From the NCBI RefSeq assembly GCF_900090265.1, contig NZ_LT607752.1:2480001-2544000 (forward strand): a DNA stretch of 64,000 bases, in the 5' to 3' direction. The notes below the pieces were generated by a model, which searched no databases, was not told the origin of the DNA, and saw only the letters and a list, made by a program, of their open reading frames with translations. The position numbers and the translations under genes were made by a program. Numbering within the stretch: position 1 is the stretch's first letter; each line of letters opens with the position of its first letter. Positions 41,798-50,384 of the stretch are shown piece after piece. The DNA is from Micromonospora rifamycinica (GTDB taxonomy: Bacteria > Actinomycetota > Actinomycetes > Mycobacteriales > Micromonosporaceae).

Positions 41798-42829
41798 TCA
41801 GTCGGCGGGATCGCCCGCCGGACGCTTCGCCCGGCTCGGCTGGACCCGTTTCGGCTCCCCGGGCATTTTCGGATGGTCCGGTGGATAGGGCAGGTCGCCC
41901 AGCCCGTCCGCGGCGTCCCGGTCCGCCCAGTCGAGCAGGGGCGTGATGTCGAACGACACGTCGTCGATGCCCGCGTGCGGGTCACCCCGCTCGGCCAGCC
42001 GGGCCGGCACCGTACGCAGGTCGAAGTCGTCCGGGTCGACGTCGGGCAGCTCGTCCCAGCCGACCGGGGTGGAGACGGTGGCCCGGGTGTTGGCGCGCAG
42101 CGAGTACGCGCAGGCGATGGTGCGGTCCCGGGCCATCTGGTTGTAGTCGACGAAGACCCGCTGCCCGCGCTCCTCCTTCCACCAGGCGGTGGTGACCAGC
42201 TCGGGGCGACGCCGTTCCAGCTCCCGGGCCAGCGCGATGGTGGCCCGGCGGACCTCGGTGAACGTCCAGCGCGGGGCGATCCGCAGGTAGACGTGCAGCC
42301 CACGGCCGCCGGAGGTCTTCGGCCAGCCGGTGACGCCCAGCTCGGCGAGGATGCCGCGCAGCTCGGCGGCGGCGGTGGCCGCGTCGGCGAAGTCGGTGCC
42401 GGGCTGCGGATCGAGATCCACCCGCAGCTCGTCGGGGTGGTCGACGGCGGCGGCCCGCACCGGCCAGGGGTGGAACACCACGGTGCCCATCTGCGCGGCC
42501 CACGCGACGTGGGCGAGGTCGGTCGGGCGCAGCTCGTCGGCACCCCGCCCGCTGGGGAAGGTGATGCCGACCGTCCGCACCCACGGCGGCACCCCCCGGG
42601 TGGGCACCCGCTTGGAGTAGAAGGCCTCCCCCTCGATGCCGTCGGGGAAGCGTTGCAGGGTGGTCGGCCGGTCGGCCAGGGCGCGCATGATGCCGTCGCC
42701 GACCGCCAGGTAGTAGTGGAAGACGTCGGCCTTGGTGAAGCCGCGCTCCGGGAAGATCACCCGATCCGGGCTGCTCAACCGGACCGTCCGCCCGGCCACC
42801 TCGACCTCGGTCGCCGTCGCCTTCGCCAT
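41798..42829 (-). CDS. LigD-type DNA polymerase/primase domain protein
   Basis: A 343-residue stand-alone LigD polymerase (AEP primase superfamily). Motifs include RVIFPERGFTKADVFHYYLAVG, RVDLDPQPGTDF with metal-binding aspartates, and TSGGRGLHVYLRI. It fills gaps and adds nucleotides in non-homologous end joining. No ligase or phosphoesterase domain is attached, and Ku is absent from the window; the ATP ligase at 27949 may be a partner. The start is the ATG at 42829. It is divergent from msrB across 47 bp. Confidence 0.92.
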   Translation of the reverse strand: MAKATATEVEVAGRTVRLSSPDRVIFPERGFTKADVFHYYLAVGDGIMRALADRPTTLQRFPDGIEGEAFYSKRVPTRGVPPWVRTVGITFPSGRGADELRPTDLAHVAWAAQMGTVVFHPWPVRAAAVDHPDELRVDLDPQPGTDFADAATAAAELRGILAELGVTGWPKTSGGRGLHVYLRIAPRWTFTEVRRATIALARELERRRPELVTTAWWKEERGQRVFVDYNQMARDRTIACAYSLRANTRATVSTPVGWDELPDVDPDDFDLRTVPARLAERGDPHAGIDDVSFDITPLLDWADRDAADGLGDLPYPPDHPKMPGEPKRVQPSRAKRPAGDPAD

Positions 42830-42876
42830 GGCGCGACCATATGCGATGCCCCCGACATCCGACGTACGGTTGACGG

Positions 42877-43287
42877 GTGAGTCTTGACGAGAACGAGCTG
42901 CCCCGCACCGAGGACGAGTGGCGGGTCCGGTTGACCCCGGAGGAGTTCCGGGTGCTCCGCGAGGCCGGCACCGAGCGCCCCTGGACGGGCGAGTACGTCG
43001 ACACGAAGACCCCCGGCGTCTACCACTGCCGGGCCTGCGGGCTGGAGCTGTTCTCCAGCGACACCAAGTTCGACTCGCACTGCGGCTGGCCGAGCTTCGA
43101 CGACGCCATCCCGGGCCGGGTCAAGGAGATCCAGGACCGCAGCCTCGGGATGGTCCGCACCGAGATCCGCTGCGCCCGCTGCGACAGCCACCTGGGGCAC
43201 GTCTTCCACGGCGAGGGCTTCACCCCGAAGGACACCCGGCACTGCGTCAACTCGGTGTCGATCCGCCTGGAGCCGCAGCAGGGCTGA
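42877..43287 (+). CDS. msrB: Peptide methionine-(R)-S-oxide reductase
   Basis: A 136-residue SelR-domain enzyme that repairs methionine-R-sulfoxide. Zinc ligands are CRAC (51, 54) and CARC (99, 102). The catalytic cysteine is in RHCVNSVS (Cys123) and a probable resolving cysteine in HCGWPSF (Cys69). It is cytoplasmic and uses thioredoxin. The GTG start is six bases after a -10 box TACGGT (42865-42870), with no ribosome site, so the mRNA is probably leaderless. Confidence 0.95.
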   Translation: MSLDENELPRTEDEWRVRLTPEEFRVLREAGTERPWTGEYVDTKTPGVYHCRACGLELFSSDTKFDSHCGWPSFDDAIPGRVKEIQDRSLGMVRTEIRCARCDSHLGHVFHGEGFTPKDTRHCVNSVSIRLEPQQG

Positions 43288-43333
43288 GCCGTCAGCAGGG
43301 CCGAACCGGGTACGGCGGAGCCGGCCGGTGGCG

Positions 43334-43609
43334 TCAGAGCAGCAGCAGGCTGCCCTCGTCGTCCACCCGGTCGGCGGAGGAGTCGTCGAGCCAGACACCC
43401 CCGGTGCCGAGATAGCGGAACCGGTGCTCGCCGGGGCCGAGCCGGACGGTCACCGTACGGGTGCCGTCCCGGCGGGCCACCAGTTCGTGCCGGCCCGGCT
43501 GCCAGTCGTTGAAGCAGCCGACCACGCTGACCGGGCCGGGCGGGGTGTCCCGGGGCAGGCAGAAGGTGACCCGGGTCTGGGTGCCGAAGAGTTTGCTGCG
43601 CTTGATCAC
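43334..43609 (-). CDS. Isoamylase N-terminal (CBM48-like) domain protein
   Basis: A 91-residue stand-alone early-set domain. FCLPRDTPPGPVSVVGCFNDWQPGRHELVARRDGTRTVTVRLGPGEHRFRYLGTGGVWLDD has the glycogen-binding CBM48/E-set pattern (GCFNDWQP). It may bind alpha-glucan or act as a regulatory module as in AMPK-beta-like proteins; no catalytic domain is attached. The start is GTG at 43609, five bases after GGAGG. It is convergent with msrB. Confidence 0.87.
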   Translation of the reverse strand: MIKRSKLFGTQTRVTFCLPRDTPPGPVSVVGCFNDWQPGRHELVARRDGTRTVTVRLGPGEHRFRYLGTGGVWLDDSSADRVDDEGSLLLL

Positions 43610-43766
43610 GTGATCCTCCCGGGGTCGAGGCGTCCTACCGGGTCCAACGCCCGACACGCCGGGGCGAAACGCCGTCCGAACCGATCAACCTGGGGCATTT
43701 CGCCCCGGACTGCCGCCGTCTGCCGCACGCTGGGGGGCAATGGTTCCGAATCGGGGGGTACGACAG

Positions 43767-44024
43767 GTGGCTACCTGTGAGGTCTGCGGCAACGACTACT
43801 GGATGGCGTTCGAGGTGCGTACGGTCAGCGGTGACGTGCACACCTTCGACTCCTTCGAGTGCGCGGCGCACAAGCTCGCGCCGATCTGCGAACACTGCGA
43901 CGTGAAGATCATCGGGCACGGCGTGGAGGTCGGCGGCCGGTTCTTCTGCTGCGCGCACTGCGCCCGCGCGGTGGAGGCCCTGGGCGCCGAGATCCGCGAC
44001 GCCGTCGGCGCCCGCCCGGCCTGA
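43767..44024 (+). CDS. Zinc-ribbon small protein
   Basis: An 85-residue protein with three Cys/His sites: CEVCGNDYWMAF, CEHCDVKIIGHGVEVGG and FFCCAHCAR. The pattern suggests two zinc sites in a treble-clef or ribbon. The role is unknown. The GTG at 43767 is preferred: GGGGGG is eight bases upstream and the family-like sequence starts there. The ATG at 43740 would add nine residues without similarity. Confidence 0.8.
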   Translation: MATCEVCGNDYWMAFEVRTVSGDVHTFDSFECAAHKLAPICEHCDVKIIGHGVEVGGRFFCCAHCARAVEALGAEIRDAVGARPA

Positions 44025-44049
44025 CCTGACCCGACCGGGCGACCGACCC

Positions 44050-44158
44050 GGCCCGTCACGGCCCAGCCAGCCCGTCACGAGCCAGCCCCGTTGCGAGCCA
44101 GCCCCGTTGCGACCGCCCCAGCCCGTCACGGTCACGACCGAGCCAGCCCGTCACGACT
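44050..44158. repeat. Degenerate GCCAGCCCCGTTGCGA-type repeats
   Basis: Six imperfect copies of a 15-17-bp unit (CAGCCCGTCACGAGC and CAGCCCCGTTGCGAGC variants) fill the space before the GNAT gene and end near its promoter. The function is unknown. Confidence 0.7.
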
Positions 44159-44187
44159 GCCGGAGCGGGTCCGCCTACCATCGCGGG

Positions 44188-44634
44188 ATGGCACCGCACC
44201 CCGTCGACGTCCAGGTCGCCCGGTTCGCCGACCTGGACCCGTACACCTTCCACGACCTGCTGCGGTTGCGCATCGACGTGTTCGTGGTGGAGCAGGACTG
44301 CCCGTACCCGGAGCTGGACGGTCGGGACGTCGAGCCGGACACCCGGCACGTCTGGCTGGCCCGCGACGGCGTCGTCCTGGCGTACCTGCGGATCCTGGCC
44401 GACCCGGGCGGCGTCGCGCGGATCGGTCGGGTGGTGGTCGCCCCGACGGCCCGGGGCGGCGGTCTCGCCGGCCGGTTGATGACCGAGGCGCTCCGGCTGG
44501 TCGGCGACCGGCCGTGCGTGCTGGCGGCGCAGGCCCACCTGGCCGGCTTCTACGCCGGGCACGGCTTCACGGTGACCGGGCCGGAGTACGTCGAGGACGG
44601 CATCCCGCACCTGCCGATGCGCCGGGAGAGCTGA
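44188..44634 (+). CDS. ElaA-like GNAT acetyltransferase
   Basis: A 148-residue protein of the ElaA group of GNATs. It has FHDLLRLRIDVFVVEQDCPYPELDGRDVEPDTRHVW, the acetyl-CoA loop VVVAPTARGGGLAGRLM, and FYAGHGFTVTGPEYVEDGIPHLPM. The substrate is unknown. A -10 box TACCAT (44176-44181) six bases before the ATG and the lack of a ribosome site indicate a leaderless mRNA. Confidence 0.9.
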   Translation: MAPHPVDVQVARFADLDPYTFHDLLRLRIDVFVVEQDCPYPELDGRDVEPDTRHVWLARDGVVLAYLRILADPGGVARIGRVVVAPTARGGGLAGRLMTEALRLVGDRPCVLAAQAHLAGFYAGHGFTVTGPEYVEDGIPHLPMRRES

Positions 44635-44856
44635 CCGGTCCACGACCGGGGGACGAGACGGCGCGGCGTAGGACCGGGCGGGAGCGCACGGGAGCACCGG
44701 GGGACGGCCCGCCACCCTCACCCTGACATTGACGGATAACTCTTTCTTGTGCAAGCCTGCGTGAGTAGCCGTCGTGGGAGCCGCACAGCAGGCACGGGAG
44801 GGGCAACTCCTGGCCGTCCGGGCGTCGTTCGACCGACCCCTCACCTCGGAGGCTCC

Positions 44857-45972
44857 ATGTCCACCGTCCTACGCAGACGACCCACCGCCATCGCGGGGTC
44901 GCTGCTCACCGTCGGCGCGATCATCGCGCTGCTGCTCACCACCGCCCTGGCCAACTCGGCGTCCGCGCACGGCGCGGTGGTGAACCCCGGGTTCCGCGCC
45001 TACAGCTGCTGGGAGCGCTGGGGCGCCGAGTTCCAGAACCCGAGAATGGCCACCGAGGACCCGATGTGCTGGCAGGCCTGGCAGGCCGACCCGCAGGCCA
45101 TGTGGAACTGGAACGGCCTGTTCCGGGAGGGTGTCGCCGGCAACCACCAGGGCGCCATCCCGAACGGCCAGCTGTGCAGCGGCGGCCGCACGCAGAACGG
45201 CCGCTACAACGCCCTGGACACCCTCGGCGCCTGGAAGACCACGTCGGTGGCGAACAGCTTCCGGCTGAAGTTCTTCGACCAGGCCAGCCACGGGGCCGAC
45301 TACATCCGGGTCTACGTGACCAAGCAGGGCTTCAACGCGCTGACCACGCCCCTGGGCTGGAGCAACCTGGAGCTGGCCGGGCAGATCGGCAACACGCCGG
45401 CCTCCCAGTGGGACAAGGACACCGGCGGCGTGTCGATCCAGATCCCGGTGAACGCGCCGGGTCGTACCGGTCGGCACATCGTCTACACCGTGTGGCAGGC
45501 CAGCCACCTGGACCAGTCGTACTACCTGTGCAGTGACGTGGACTTCGGTGGCGGCACCAACCCGACCACCCCGCCGCCCACCACCGCGCCGCCGACCACC
45601 CCGCCGCCCACCACGGCGCCGCCGACCACCCCGCCGCCCACCACCGTCCCGCCGACCACGCCGCCGGCGACCGGTGGTTGCACCGCGACCTACCGGGTGA
45701 CCTCCACCTGGAACGGCGGGTTCCAGGGTGAGGTGGACGTGACCGCCGGCAACTCGGCGATCAAGGGCTGGACGGTGAACTGGACGTACTCCGGGGGCCA
45801 GCAGATCAGCCAGGCGTGGAACGCCACGCTGACCAGCAGCGGGTCTGCGGTGACCGTCCGCAACGTCAACTACAACGGCGCGTTGGCCGCCGGCGGGAAG
45901 ACCACCTTCGGCTTCCTCGCCTCGGGCACCAGCGGCACCAGCCCGACCCCGGTCTGCACCGCGACCGTCTGA
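44857..45972 (+). CDS. Secreted AA10 lytic polysaccharide monooxygenase with CBM2
   Basis: A 371-residue secreted copper enzyme. The signal peptide ends ANSASA before His38, the N-terminal ligand of the histidine brace. The second ligand is probably His145 (FDQASHGADYIRVY). The catalytic domain (38-228) is followed by a PTTPPPTTAPP linker with near-perfect repeats and a C-terminal CBM2 (CTATYRVTSTWNGGFQGEVDV...PVCTATV). It should cleave crystalline cellulose or chitin oxidatively; CBM2 favours cellulose. The ATG is behind CGGAGGCTCC. No full CebR box was found upstream. A 19-bp terminator follows. Confidence 0.94.
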   Translation: MSTVLRRRPTAIAGSLLTVGAIIALLLTTALANSASAHGAVVNPGFRAYSCWERWGAEFQNPRMATEDPMCWQAWQADPQAMWNWNGLFREGVAGNHQGAIPNGQLCSGGRTQNGRYNALDTLGAWKTTSVANSFRLKFFDQASHGADYIRVYVTKQGFNALTTPLGWSNLELAGQIGNTPASQWDKDTGGVSIQIPVNAPGRTGRHIVYTVWQASHLDQSYYLCSDVDFGGGTNPTTPPPTTAPPTTPPPTTAPPTTPPPTTVPPTTPPATGGCTATYRVTSTWNGGFQGEVDVTAGNSAIKGWTVNWTYSGGQQISQAWNATLTSSGSAVTVRNVNYNGALAAGGKTTFGFLASGTSGTSPTPVCTATV

Positions 45973-46005
45973 CCGGTCGGCACAGCACAGCACACGCAAC
46001 AACAA

Positions 46006-46046
46006 GGAAATAGTGGCCTCCCGCGCGGCGGGAGGCCACTATTTCC
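46006..46046. terminator. Strong terminator after the LPMO gene
   Basis: A 19-bp perfect stem (46006-46024 with 46028-46046) has a GCG loop. The AAATA/TATTT at its base gives a U-tract in both directions. It suits the LPMO and the convergent hemQ gene. Confidence 0.93.
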
Positions 46047-46095
46047 ATGATCGGGCACGATCATGACCGCCCGGGCACCGCGACCCGACCGACCG

Positions 46096-46181
46096 GGCGG
46101 GGCAGGGCAGGGCGGGGCAAGGCGGGGCGGGGCAAGGCGGGGCAGGGCAGGGCAGGGCAGGGCAGGGCAGGGCAGGGCAGG
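46096..46181. repeat. GGGCA pentanucleotide microsatellite
   Basis: About 17 tandem 5-bp units, mostly GGGCA with GGGCG and AGGCG variants. The last nine or so are perfect. It directly follows the hemQ stop and precedes the terminator on that strand. The runs of three to four G could form quadruplexes. Length is likely to vary between strains. Confidence 0.95.
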
Positions 46182-46183
46182 TG

Positions 46184-46897
46184 TCAGACCAGGCAGTTGA
46201 CGATGTCGGCGACCGAGCGACGCCGGCCGGTGTAGAACGGGACCTCCTCGCGGACGTGCCGGCGCGCTCCGGAGGCGCGCAGGTCCCGCATCAGGTCGAC
46301 GATCCGGTGCAGCTCGTCGGCCTCGAAGGCGAGCATCCACTCGTAGTCGCCGAGAGCGAACGAGGCCACCGTGTTGGCCCGCACGTCCGGGTAGCCGCGC
46401 GCCATCTTGCCGTGCTCGGCCAGCAGCTCCCGCCGCTCCGCATCCGGCAGCAGGTACCACTCGTAGGAGCGGACGAAGGGGTAGACGCACAGGTAGGGGC
46501 GGGGGGCCTCGTCGGCGAGGAACGCCGGGATGTGGCTCTTGTTGAACTCCGCCGGCCGGTGCAGTGCCAACTGCGACCACACCGGGGTCAGCGCCCGGCC
46601 TAGGGTGGTGCGGCGCAACCGCAGGTAGGCGTCCTGGAGGGCGTCGCTGGACGACGAGTGCCACCAGATCATCACGTCCGCGTCGGCGCGCAGCCCGGCC
46701 ACGTCGTACACGCCCCGGACCACCACGTCCTTGCCGGCCAGCTCCTCGAAGAGCGACTCCACCTCACCGGTGACGTTCTCCCGCAGCGCCGGCAGCGCAC
46801 CGGTGGCCCGGTACACCGACCACATGGTGTAGCGGACGGTGGCGTTCAGCTCCCTGAGCCGGGCCGCGTTGGTCTGCTCGGTGCTCTGCTCGGTCAT
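46184..46897 (-). CDS. hemQ: Coproheme decarboxylase HemQ
   Basis: A 237-residue chlorite-dismutase-family protein that converts coproheme III to haem b in the coproporphyrin-dependent pathway. Characteristic blocks are [99 protein letters not shown]. Its ATG overlaps the hemY stop (ATGA). Order on the strand is hemE-hemY-hemQ. Confidence 0.94.
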   Translation of the reverse strand: MTEQSTEQTNAARLRELNATVRYTMWSVYRATGALPALRENVTGEVESLFEELAGKDVVVRGVYDVAGLRADADVMIWWHSSSSDALQDAYLRLRRTTLGRALTPVWSQLALHRPAEFNKSHIPAFLADEAPRPYLCVYPFVRSYEWYLLPDAERRELLAEHGKMARGYPDVRANTVASFALGDYEWMLAFEADELHRIVDLMRDLRASGARRHVREEVPFYTGRRRSVADIVNCLV

Positions 46898-48306
46898 GGA
46901 CCCGATCCTCCCAGTGCTTCGATGATCTCCCCGGCCGCGCTCTCGCCGGAGCGGACGCAGACCGGGATGCCGACCCCGTCGAAACCCGCGCCGGCCAGCG
47001 CCAGCGTGGGGTGCGACGCGCGCAGCGCCGCCCGGACGGCGGCCACCCGGTCGGTGTGGCCGGGCGGGTACTGGGGCAGCGCGCCACCCCAGCGCTGCAC
47101 GTGACCGGCGACCGGCGCGGGCAGCGCCACCCCGAGCACCCGGGTCAGCTCCCGGTGCACGGTGGCGAGCAGGTCGTCGTCGGTGAGCTGGAGCGAGGTC
47201 TCCTCGCCGTACCGGCCGACGGAGGCGCGGACCAGGGCCAGCCCGTCCGGCGCGGCCAGGTGCCCCCACTTGGTGGTGAAGAAGGTGGACGCCTTGATCA
47301 GCAGCCCCTCGGTGGCCGGCACCAGGAAGCCGGAGAGCCGGGGCAGGGCCGGCTCGGGCAGCGCCAGGGTGACCAGCGCGACGCTGGCGTAGTCCAACCC
47401 GCCGACGGTCGCCGCCTGCGCCGCGGCGAACCCGGCGAGCAGCCGGGCGGCGGGCCGGGCCGGCACGGTGAGCAGCACCGCGTCCGCCTCGACCTGCTCG
47501 GGGTCGCGGGTCGGCCCGACGGTGAGCCGCCAGCCGTCGCCGGTGGGGGTCAGCTCACGGACCGCCGCGTTGCGACGGATCGTCGCACCGCTGGCCGTGG
47601 CCGCCGCCTCGACCAGGGTGCCCAGCCCGCCGGCCAGGGTGCCGAAGACCGGTGCGCCGGGCGCGCGGGGCGCGGCGGCCTGCGCGGCCCGGACCGCGCC
47701 GACCAGGGTGTGTTCCACCCGGGCCGTCCGGGCCAGCGCCGGCATGGTGGTCACCAGGGACAGGTCGTCGGCCCGGCCGGCGTAGACGCCGCCGAGCATC
47801 GGGTCGACCAGCCGCTGCACCACCTGGTCGCCGAACCGGGCCCGGACCAGCGCGCCGACCGAGACGTCCTGGTCGGCGTCGAGCAGCGGCCGGCCGCCGT
47901 CGCGGTCGGCGTCCGCCGTGGGCTCGGCGACCGCCGCCACCGCCGCCAGATCCCCGGGTACGCCGACCAGCGTGCCGCCCGGCACCGGGCGCAGCTCCCC
48001 GTCGACCACCAGCGCGGCCTGCCCGACGGTGGGGTGGACGATCCGCCCGGCCAGGCCGAGCCGGCGGACCAGGGTCACCGCGGCGGACTCGCCGCCGGCC
48101 GGATCCCGCATCAGGAACGACTCCGCACCGAACTCCACCGGTCGACCGGCCAGCTCACCGGTGCGCAGCTTGCCACCGAGCACGCCGGACTGCTCGTACA
48201 CGGTGATCTCGGTGCCGGCGGGGGCGCGGTCGCGCAGCCGGACCGCGGCCGCCAGGCCGGTGATCCCGCCGCCGACCACCGCCACCCGCCATGGCCGTGC
48301 CCGCAC
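46894..48306 (-). CDS. hemY: Coproporphyrinogen III oxidase (HemY/CgoX)
   Basis: A 470-residue FAD enzyme of the protoporphyrinogen-oxidase family; with HemQ beside it, the actual substrate is probably coproporphyrinogen III. The dinucleotide fold is [19 protein letters not shown], with [23 protein letters not shown], and the C-terminal FAD segment [23 protein letters not shown]. The GTG start is three bases after the hemE stop. It is Micromonospora-typical in length. Confidence 0.93.
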   Translation of the reverse strand: MRARPWRVAVVGGGITGLAAAVRLRDRAPAGTEITVYEQSGVLGGKLRTGELAGRPVEFGAESFLMRDPAGGESAAVTLVRRLGLAGRIVHPTVGQAALVVDGELRPVPGGTLVGVPGDLAAVAAVAEPTADADRDGGRPLLDADQDVSVGALVRARFGDQVVQRLVDPMLGGVYAGRADDLSLVTTMPALARTARVEHTLVGAVRAAQAAAPRAPGAPVFGTLAGGLGTLVEAAATASGATIRRNAAVRELTPTGDGWRLTVGPTRDPEQVEADAVLLTVPARPAARLLAGFAAAQAATVGGLDYASVALVTLALPEPALPRLSGFLVPATEGLLIKASTFFTTKWGHLAAPDGLALVRASVGRYGEETSLQLTDDDLLATVHRELTRVLGVALPAPVAGHVQRWGGALPQYPPGHTDRVAAVRAALRASHPTLALAGAGFDGVGIPVCVRSGESAAGEIIEALGGSGP

Positions 48307-48309
48307 CGC

Positions 48310-49407
48310 TCAGCCCTGCTCGGCCCGGTGCGCGGAGACCTCGTGCACCAGCGCGACCACCCGGGTCAGCACCTCGGGGTCGGTCTCCGGCAGCACGCCG
48401 TGACCGAGGTTGAACACGTGACCGGGGGCGGCCCGGCCCTGCTCGACGATCCGCCGGACCTCGGCCTCGATCACCGGCCAGGGGGCGAACAGCACGGTCG
48501 GGTCGAGGTTGCCCTGCACCGCGCGGTCCGGACCGATCCGGCGGGTCGCCACGTCCAGCGGGGTACGCCAGTCCACCCCGACCACGTCGGCCCCGGCCTC
48601 CCCCATCGCGCCGAGCAGCTCGGCGGTGCCCACCCCGAAGTGGATCCGGGGCACCCCGGTGCCCGCGAGCCCGGACAGCACGGTGGTGGAGTGCGGCAGC
48701 ACGAACCGGCGGTAGTCGGCCTCGGACAGCGCGCCGGCCCACGAGTCGAAGAGCTGCACGGCGGAGACCCCGGCGTCGACCTGGACCCGCAGGAACGCCA
48801 GGGTCACCTCGGCGAGCCGGGCGCAGAGCGCGTGCCACAGCTCGGGTTGGCCGTGCATCATCGCCTTGGTCCTGGCGTGGGTACGCGACGGCCCGCCCTC
48901 GACCAGGTAGCTGGCCAGGGTGAACGGGGCGCCCGCGAAGCCGATCAGCGGGGTGTCGCCCAGCTCGGCGACGAGCAGCCGGACGGCTTCGTCCACGTAG
49001 GACACGTCGGCGCGGTCGATCCGGTGGATCCGTTCCACGTCCTCGGCGGTACGGACCGGCTCGGCGACCACCGGCCCGGTCCCGGCGACGATGTCCAGGT
49101 CGACGCCGGCCGCGGCGACCGGGACGACGATGTCGCTGAACAGGATCGCCGCGTCCACGCCGTGCCGGCGGACCGGTTGCAGGGTGATCTCGGCGACCAG
49201 GTCCGGCCGGCGACAGGAGTCGAGCATCCCCACGTTGGCCCGGATCTCCCGGTACTCCGGAAGGGACCGGCCGGCCTGGCGCATGAACCAGACCGGGGTA
49301 TGCCCGACGGACTCCCGGCGGCAGGCCCGGACGAAGGTCGAGTCGGCTGGCCCGCCCCGGCGGGATTCTCCGTCTCGGGCGGCAGTGCCCGTGGTGTCGA
49401 TGGTCAT
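48310..49407 (-). CDS. hemE: Uroporphyrinogen decarboxylase
   Basis: A 365-residue enzyme that decarboxylates uroporphyrinogen III to coproporphyrinogen III. Signature sequences are [31 protein letters not shown], and [19 protein letters not shown]. The first gene of a tight hemE-hemY-hemQ operon supplying the substrate for HemY. The ATG at 49407 is chosen; a Shine-Dalgarno is weak. It is divergent from the DUF3000 gene. Confidence 0.95.
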   Translation of the reverse strand: MTIDTTGTAARDGESRRGGPADSTFVRACRRESVGHTPVWFMRQAGRSLPEYREIRANVGMLDSCRRPDLVAEITLQPVRRHGVDAAILFSDIVVPVAAAGVDLDIVAGTGPVVAEPVRTAEDVERIHRIDRADVSYVDEAVRLLVAELGDTPLIGFAGAPFTLASYLVEGGPSRTHARTKAMMHGQPELWHALCARLAEVTLAFLRVQVDAGVSAVQLFDSWAGALSEADYRRFVLPHSTTVLSGLAGTGVPRIHFGVGTAELLGAMGEAGADVVGVDWRTPLDVATRRIGPDRAVQGNLDPTVLFAPWPVIEAEVRRIVEQGRAAPGHVFNLGHGVLPETDPEVLTRVVALVHEVSAHRAEQG

Positions 49408-49563
49408 CACCGCAATCGTGCCACGCATCCGGTCGACACGGACGGGCAGCGCCGCCTTTTGTGACCCGCGCCCCGCCCGGTCGGCGGTCGAGCCGCGTCG
49501 ACCGGCTGCCGCTTCGGCGTGCCGTCCGGGCAGGCGGCGACGCGGCGGCATAGGCTGCCGGTC

Positions 49564-50136
49564 ATGGCCCCCCCGATCGCGCTCCCGGAGACGTTCGCCC
49601 GCGCGGTCGCCGGCCTGCGGTCGGTCACCCCCCGGGAGGAGATCGTCCTGGAGGAGGTCGGCGCTCCGCAGCGGCTCGCCCCGTACGCGTTCGCCCTCTC
49701 CGCCACCGTGCTGCGCGACCAGGACGAGGTGGCCGACGGACGGCTGATCCTGCTGCACGACCCGGCCGGGCACGACGCCTGGCAGGGCACCCTGCGGCTG
49801 GTCACCTACGTGACCGCCGAGCTGGAGGTCGACCTGGCCGCCGATCCGCTGCTGCCGGGGGTCGGCTGGACCTGGCTCACCGACGCGCTGGAGGCCTACG
49901 AGGCCCGGTACCGGGCGGCCGGTGGCACGGTCACCCAGACGGTGTCGACCCGGTTCGGCGAGTTGGCCGGGCCGCCCGCCGCCGGGGACGTGGAGATCCG
50001 GGCCTCCTGGACGCCGCTCGGCGACGACCTGGCCGCCCACCTGTCGGCCTGGTGCGCCCTGCTCGCCTCCACCGCCGGGTTGCCGCCGCCCGGGGTCACC
50101 GCGCTCTCCGAGCGCCGTCCGGCCGGCGCGGCCTGA
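49564..50136 (+). CDS. DUF3000 family protein
   Basis: A 190-residue actinobacteria-specific protein ([37 protein letters not shown]... and [31 protein letters not shown]). The function is unknown; it lies next to RNase D in many actinobacteria, as here. -10 box TAGGCT (49551-49556) is seven bases before the ATG, so leaderless. Confidence 0.9.
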   Translation: MAPPIALPETFARAVAGLRSVTPREEIVLEEVGAPQRLAPYAFALSATVLRDQDEVADGRLILLHDPAGHDAWQGTLRLVTYVTAELEVDLAADPLLPGVGWTWLTDALEAYEARYRAAGGTVTQTVSTRFGELAGPPAAGDVEIRASWTPLGDDLAAHLSAWCALLASTAGLPPPGVTALSERRPAGAA

Positions 50137-50232
50137 CCGCCTCCGGGCCGCCGGGCGACGCCGCCCGGGGACGGTCCGGCGGACCGGATTCCCGACCACC
50201 CGCTCGTGCGACACGCCCGGCCACAAGTAGAT

Positions 50233-50279
50233 GTCCCGGGCACCGGGCGGACGTCCCGGGCCAGAACGAATGTCCCGGG
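50233..50279. promoter_or_regulatory. Three phased GTCCCGGG sites upstream of RNase D
   Basis: GTCCCGGG occurs at 50233, 50253 and 50272, 19-20 bp apart (about two helical turns), about 110 bp before the RNase D start. The regular phasing suggests cooperative protein binding, but simple GC-rich repetition cannot be excluded. Confidence 0.4.
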
Positions 50280-50384
50280 CGCGAGGTGGGTGTCCGTGCT
50301 GTCCGGCCCACTACCGGACACCGGGACGACACACACCGGACCGGCTGCGCACACCTTGTCGCCCCGGCGCACTAGGGTTGCCAG

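Noticed and set aside
45010..45019. TGGGAGCGCT inside the LPMO gene as a CebR box
   Set aside because: Only the left two-thirds match. The right arm reads GGGG rather than CCCA, and the bases encode the conserved CWERW segment.
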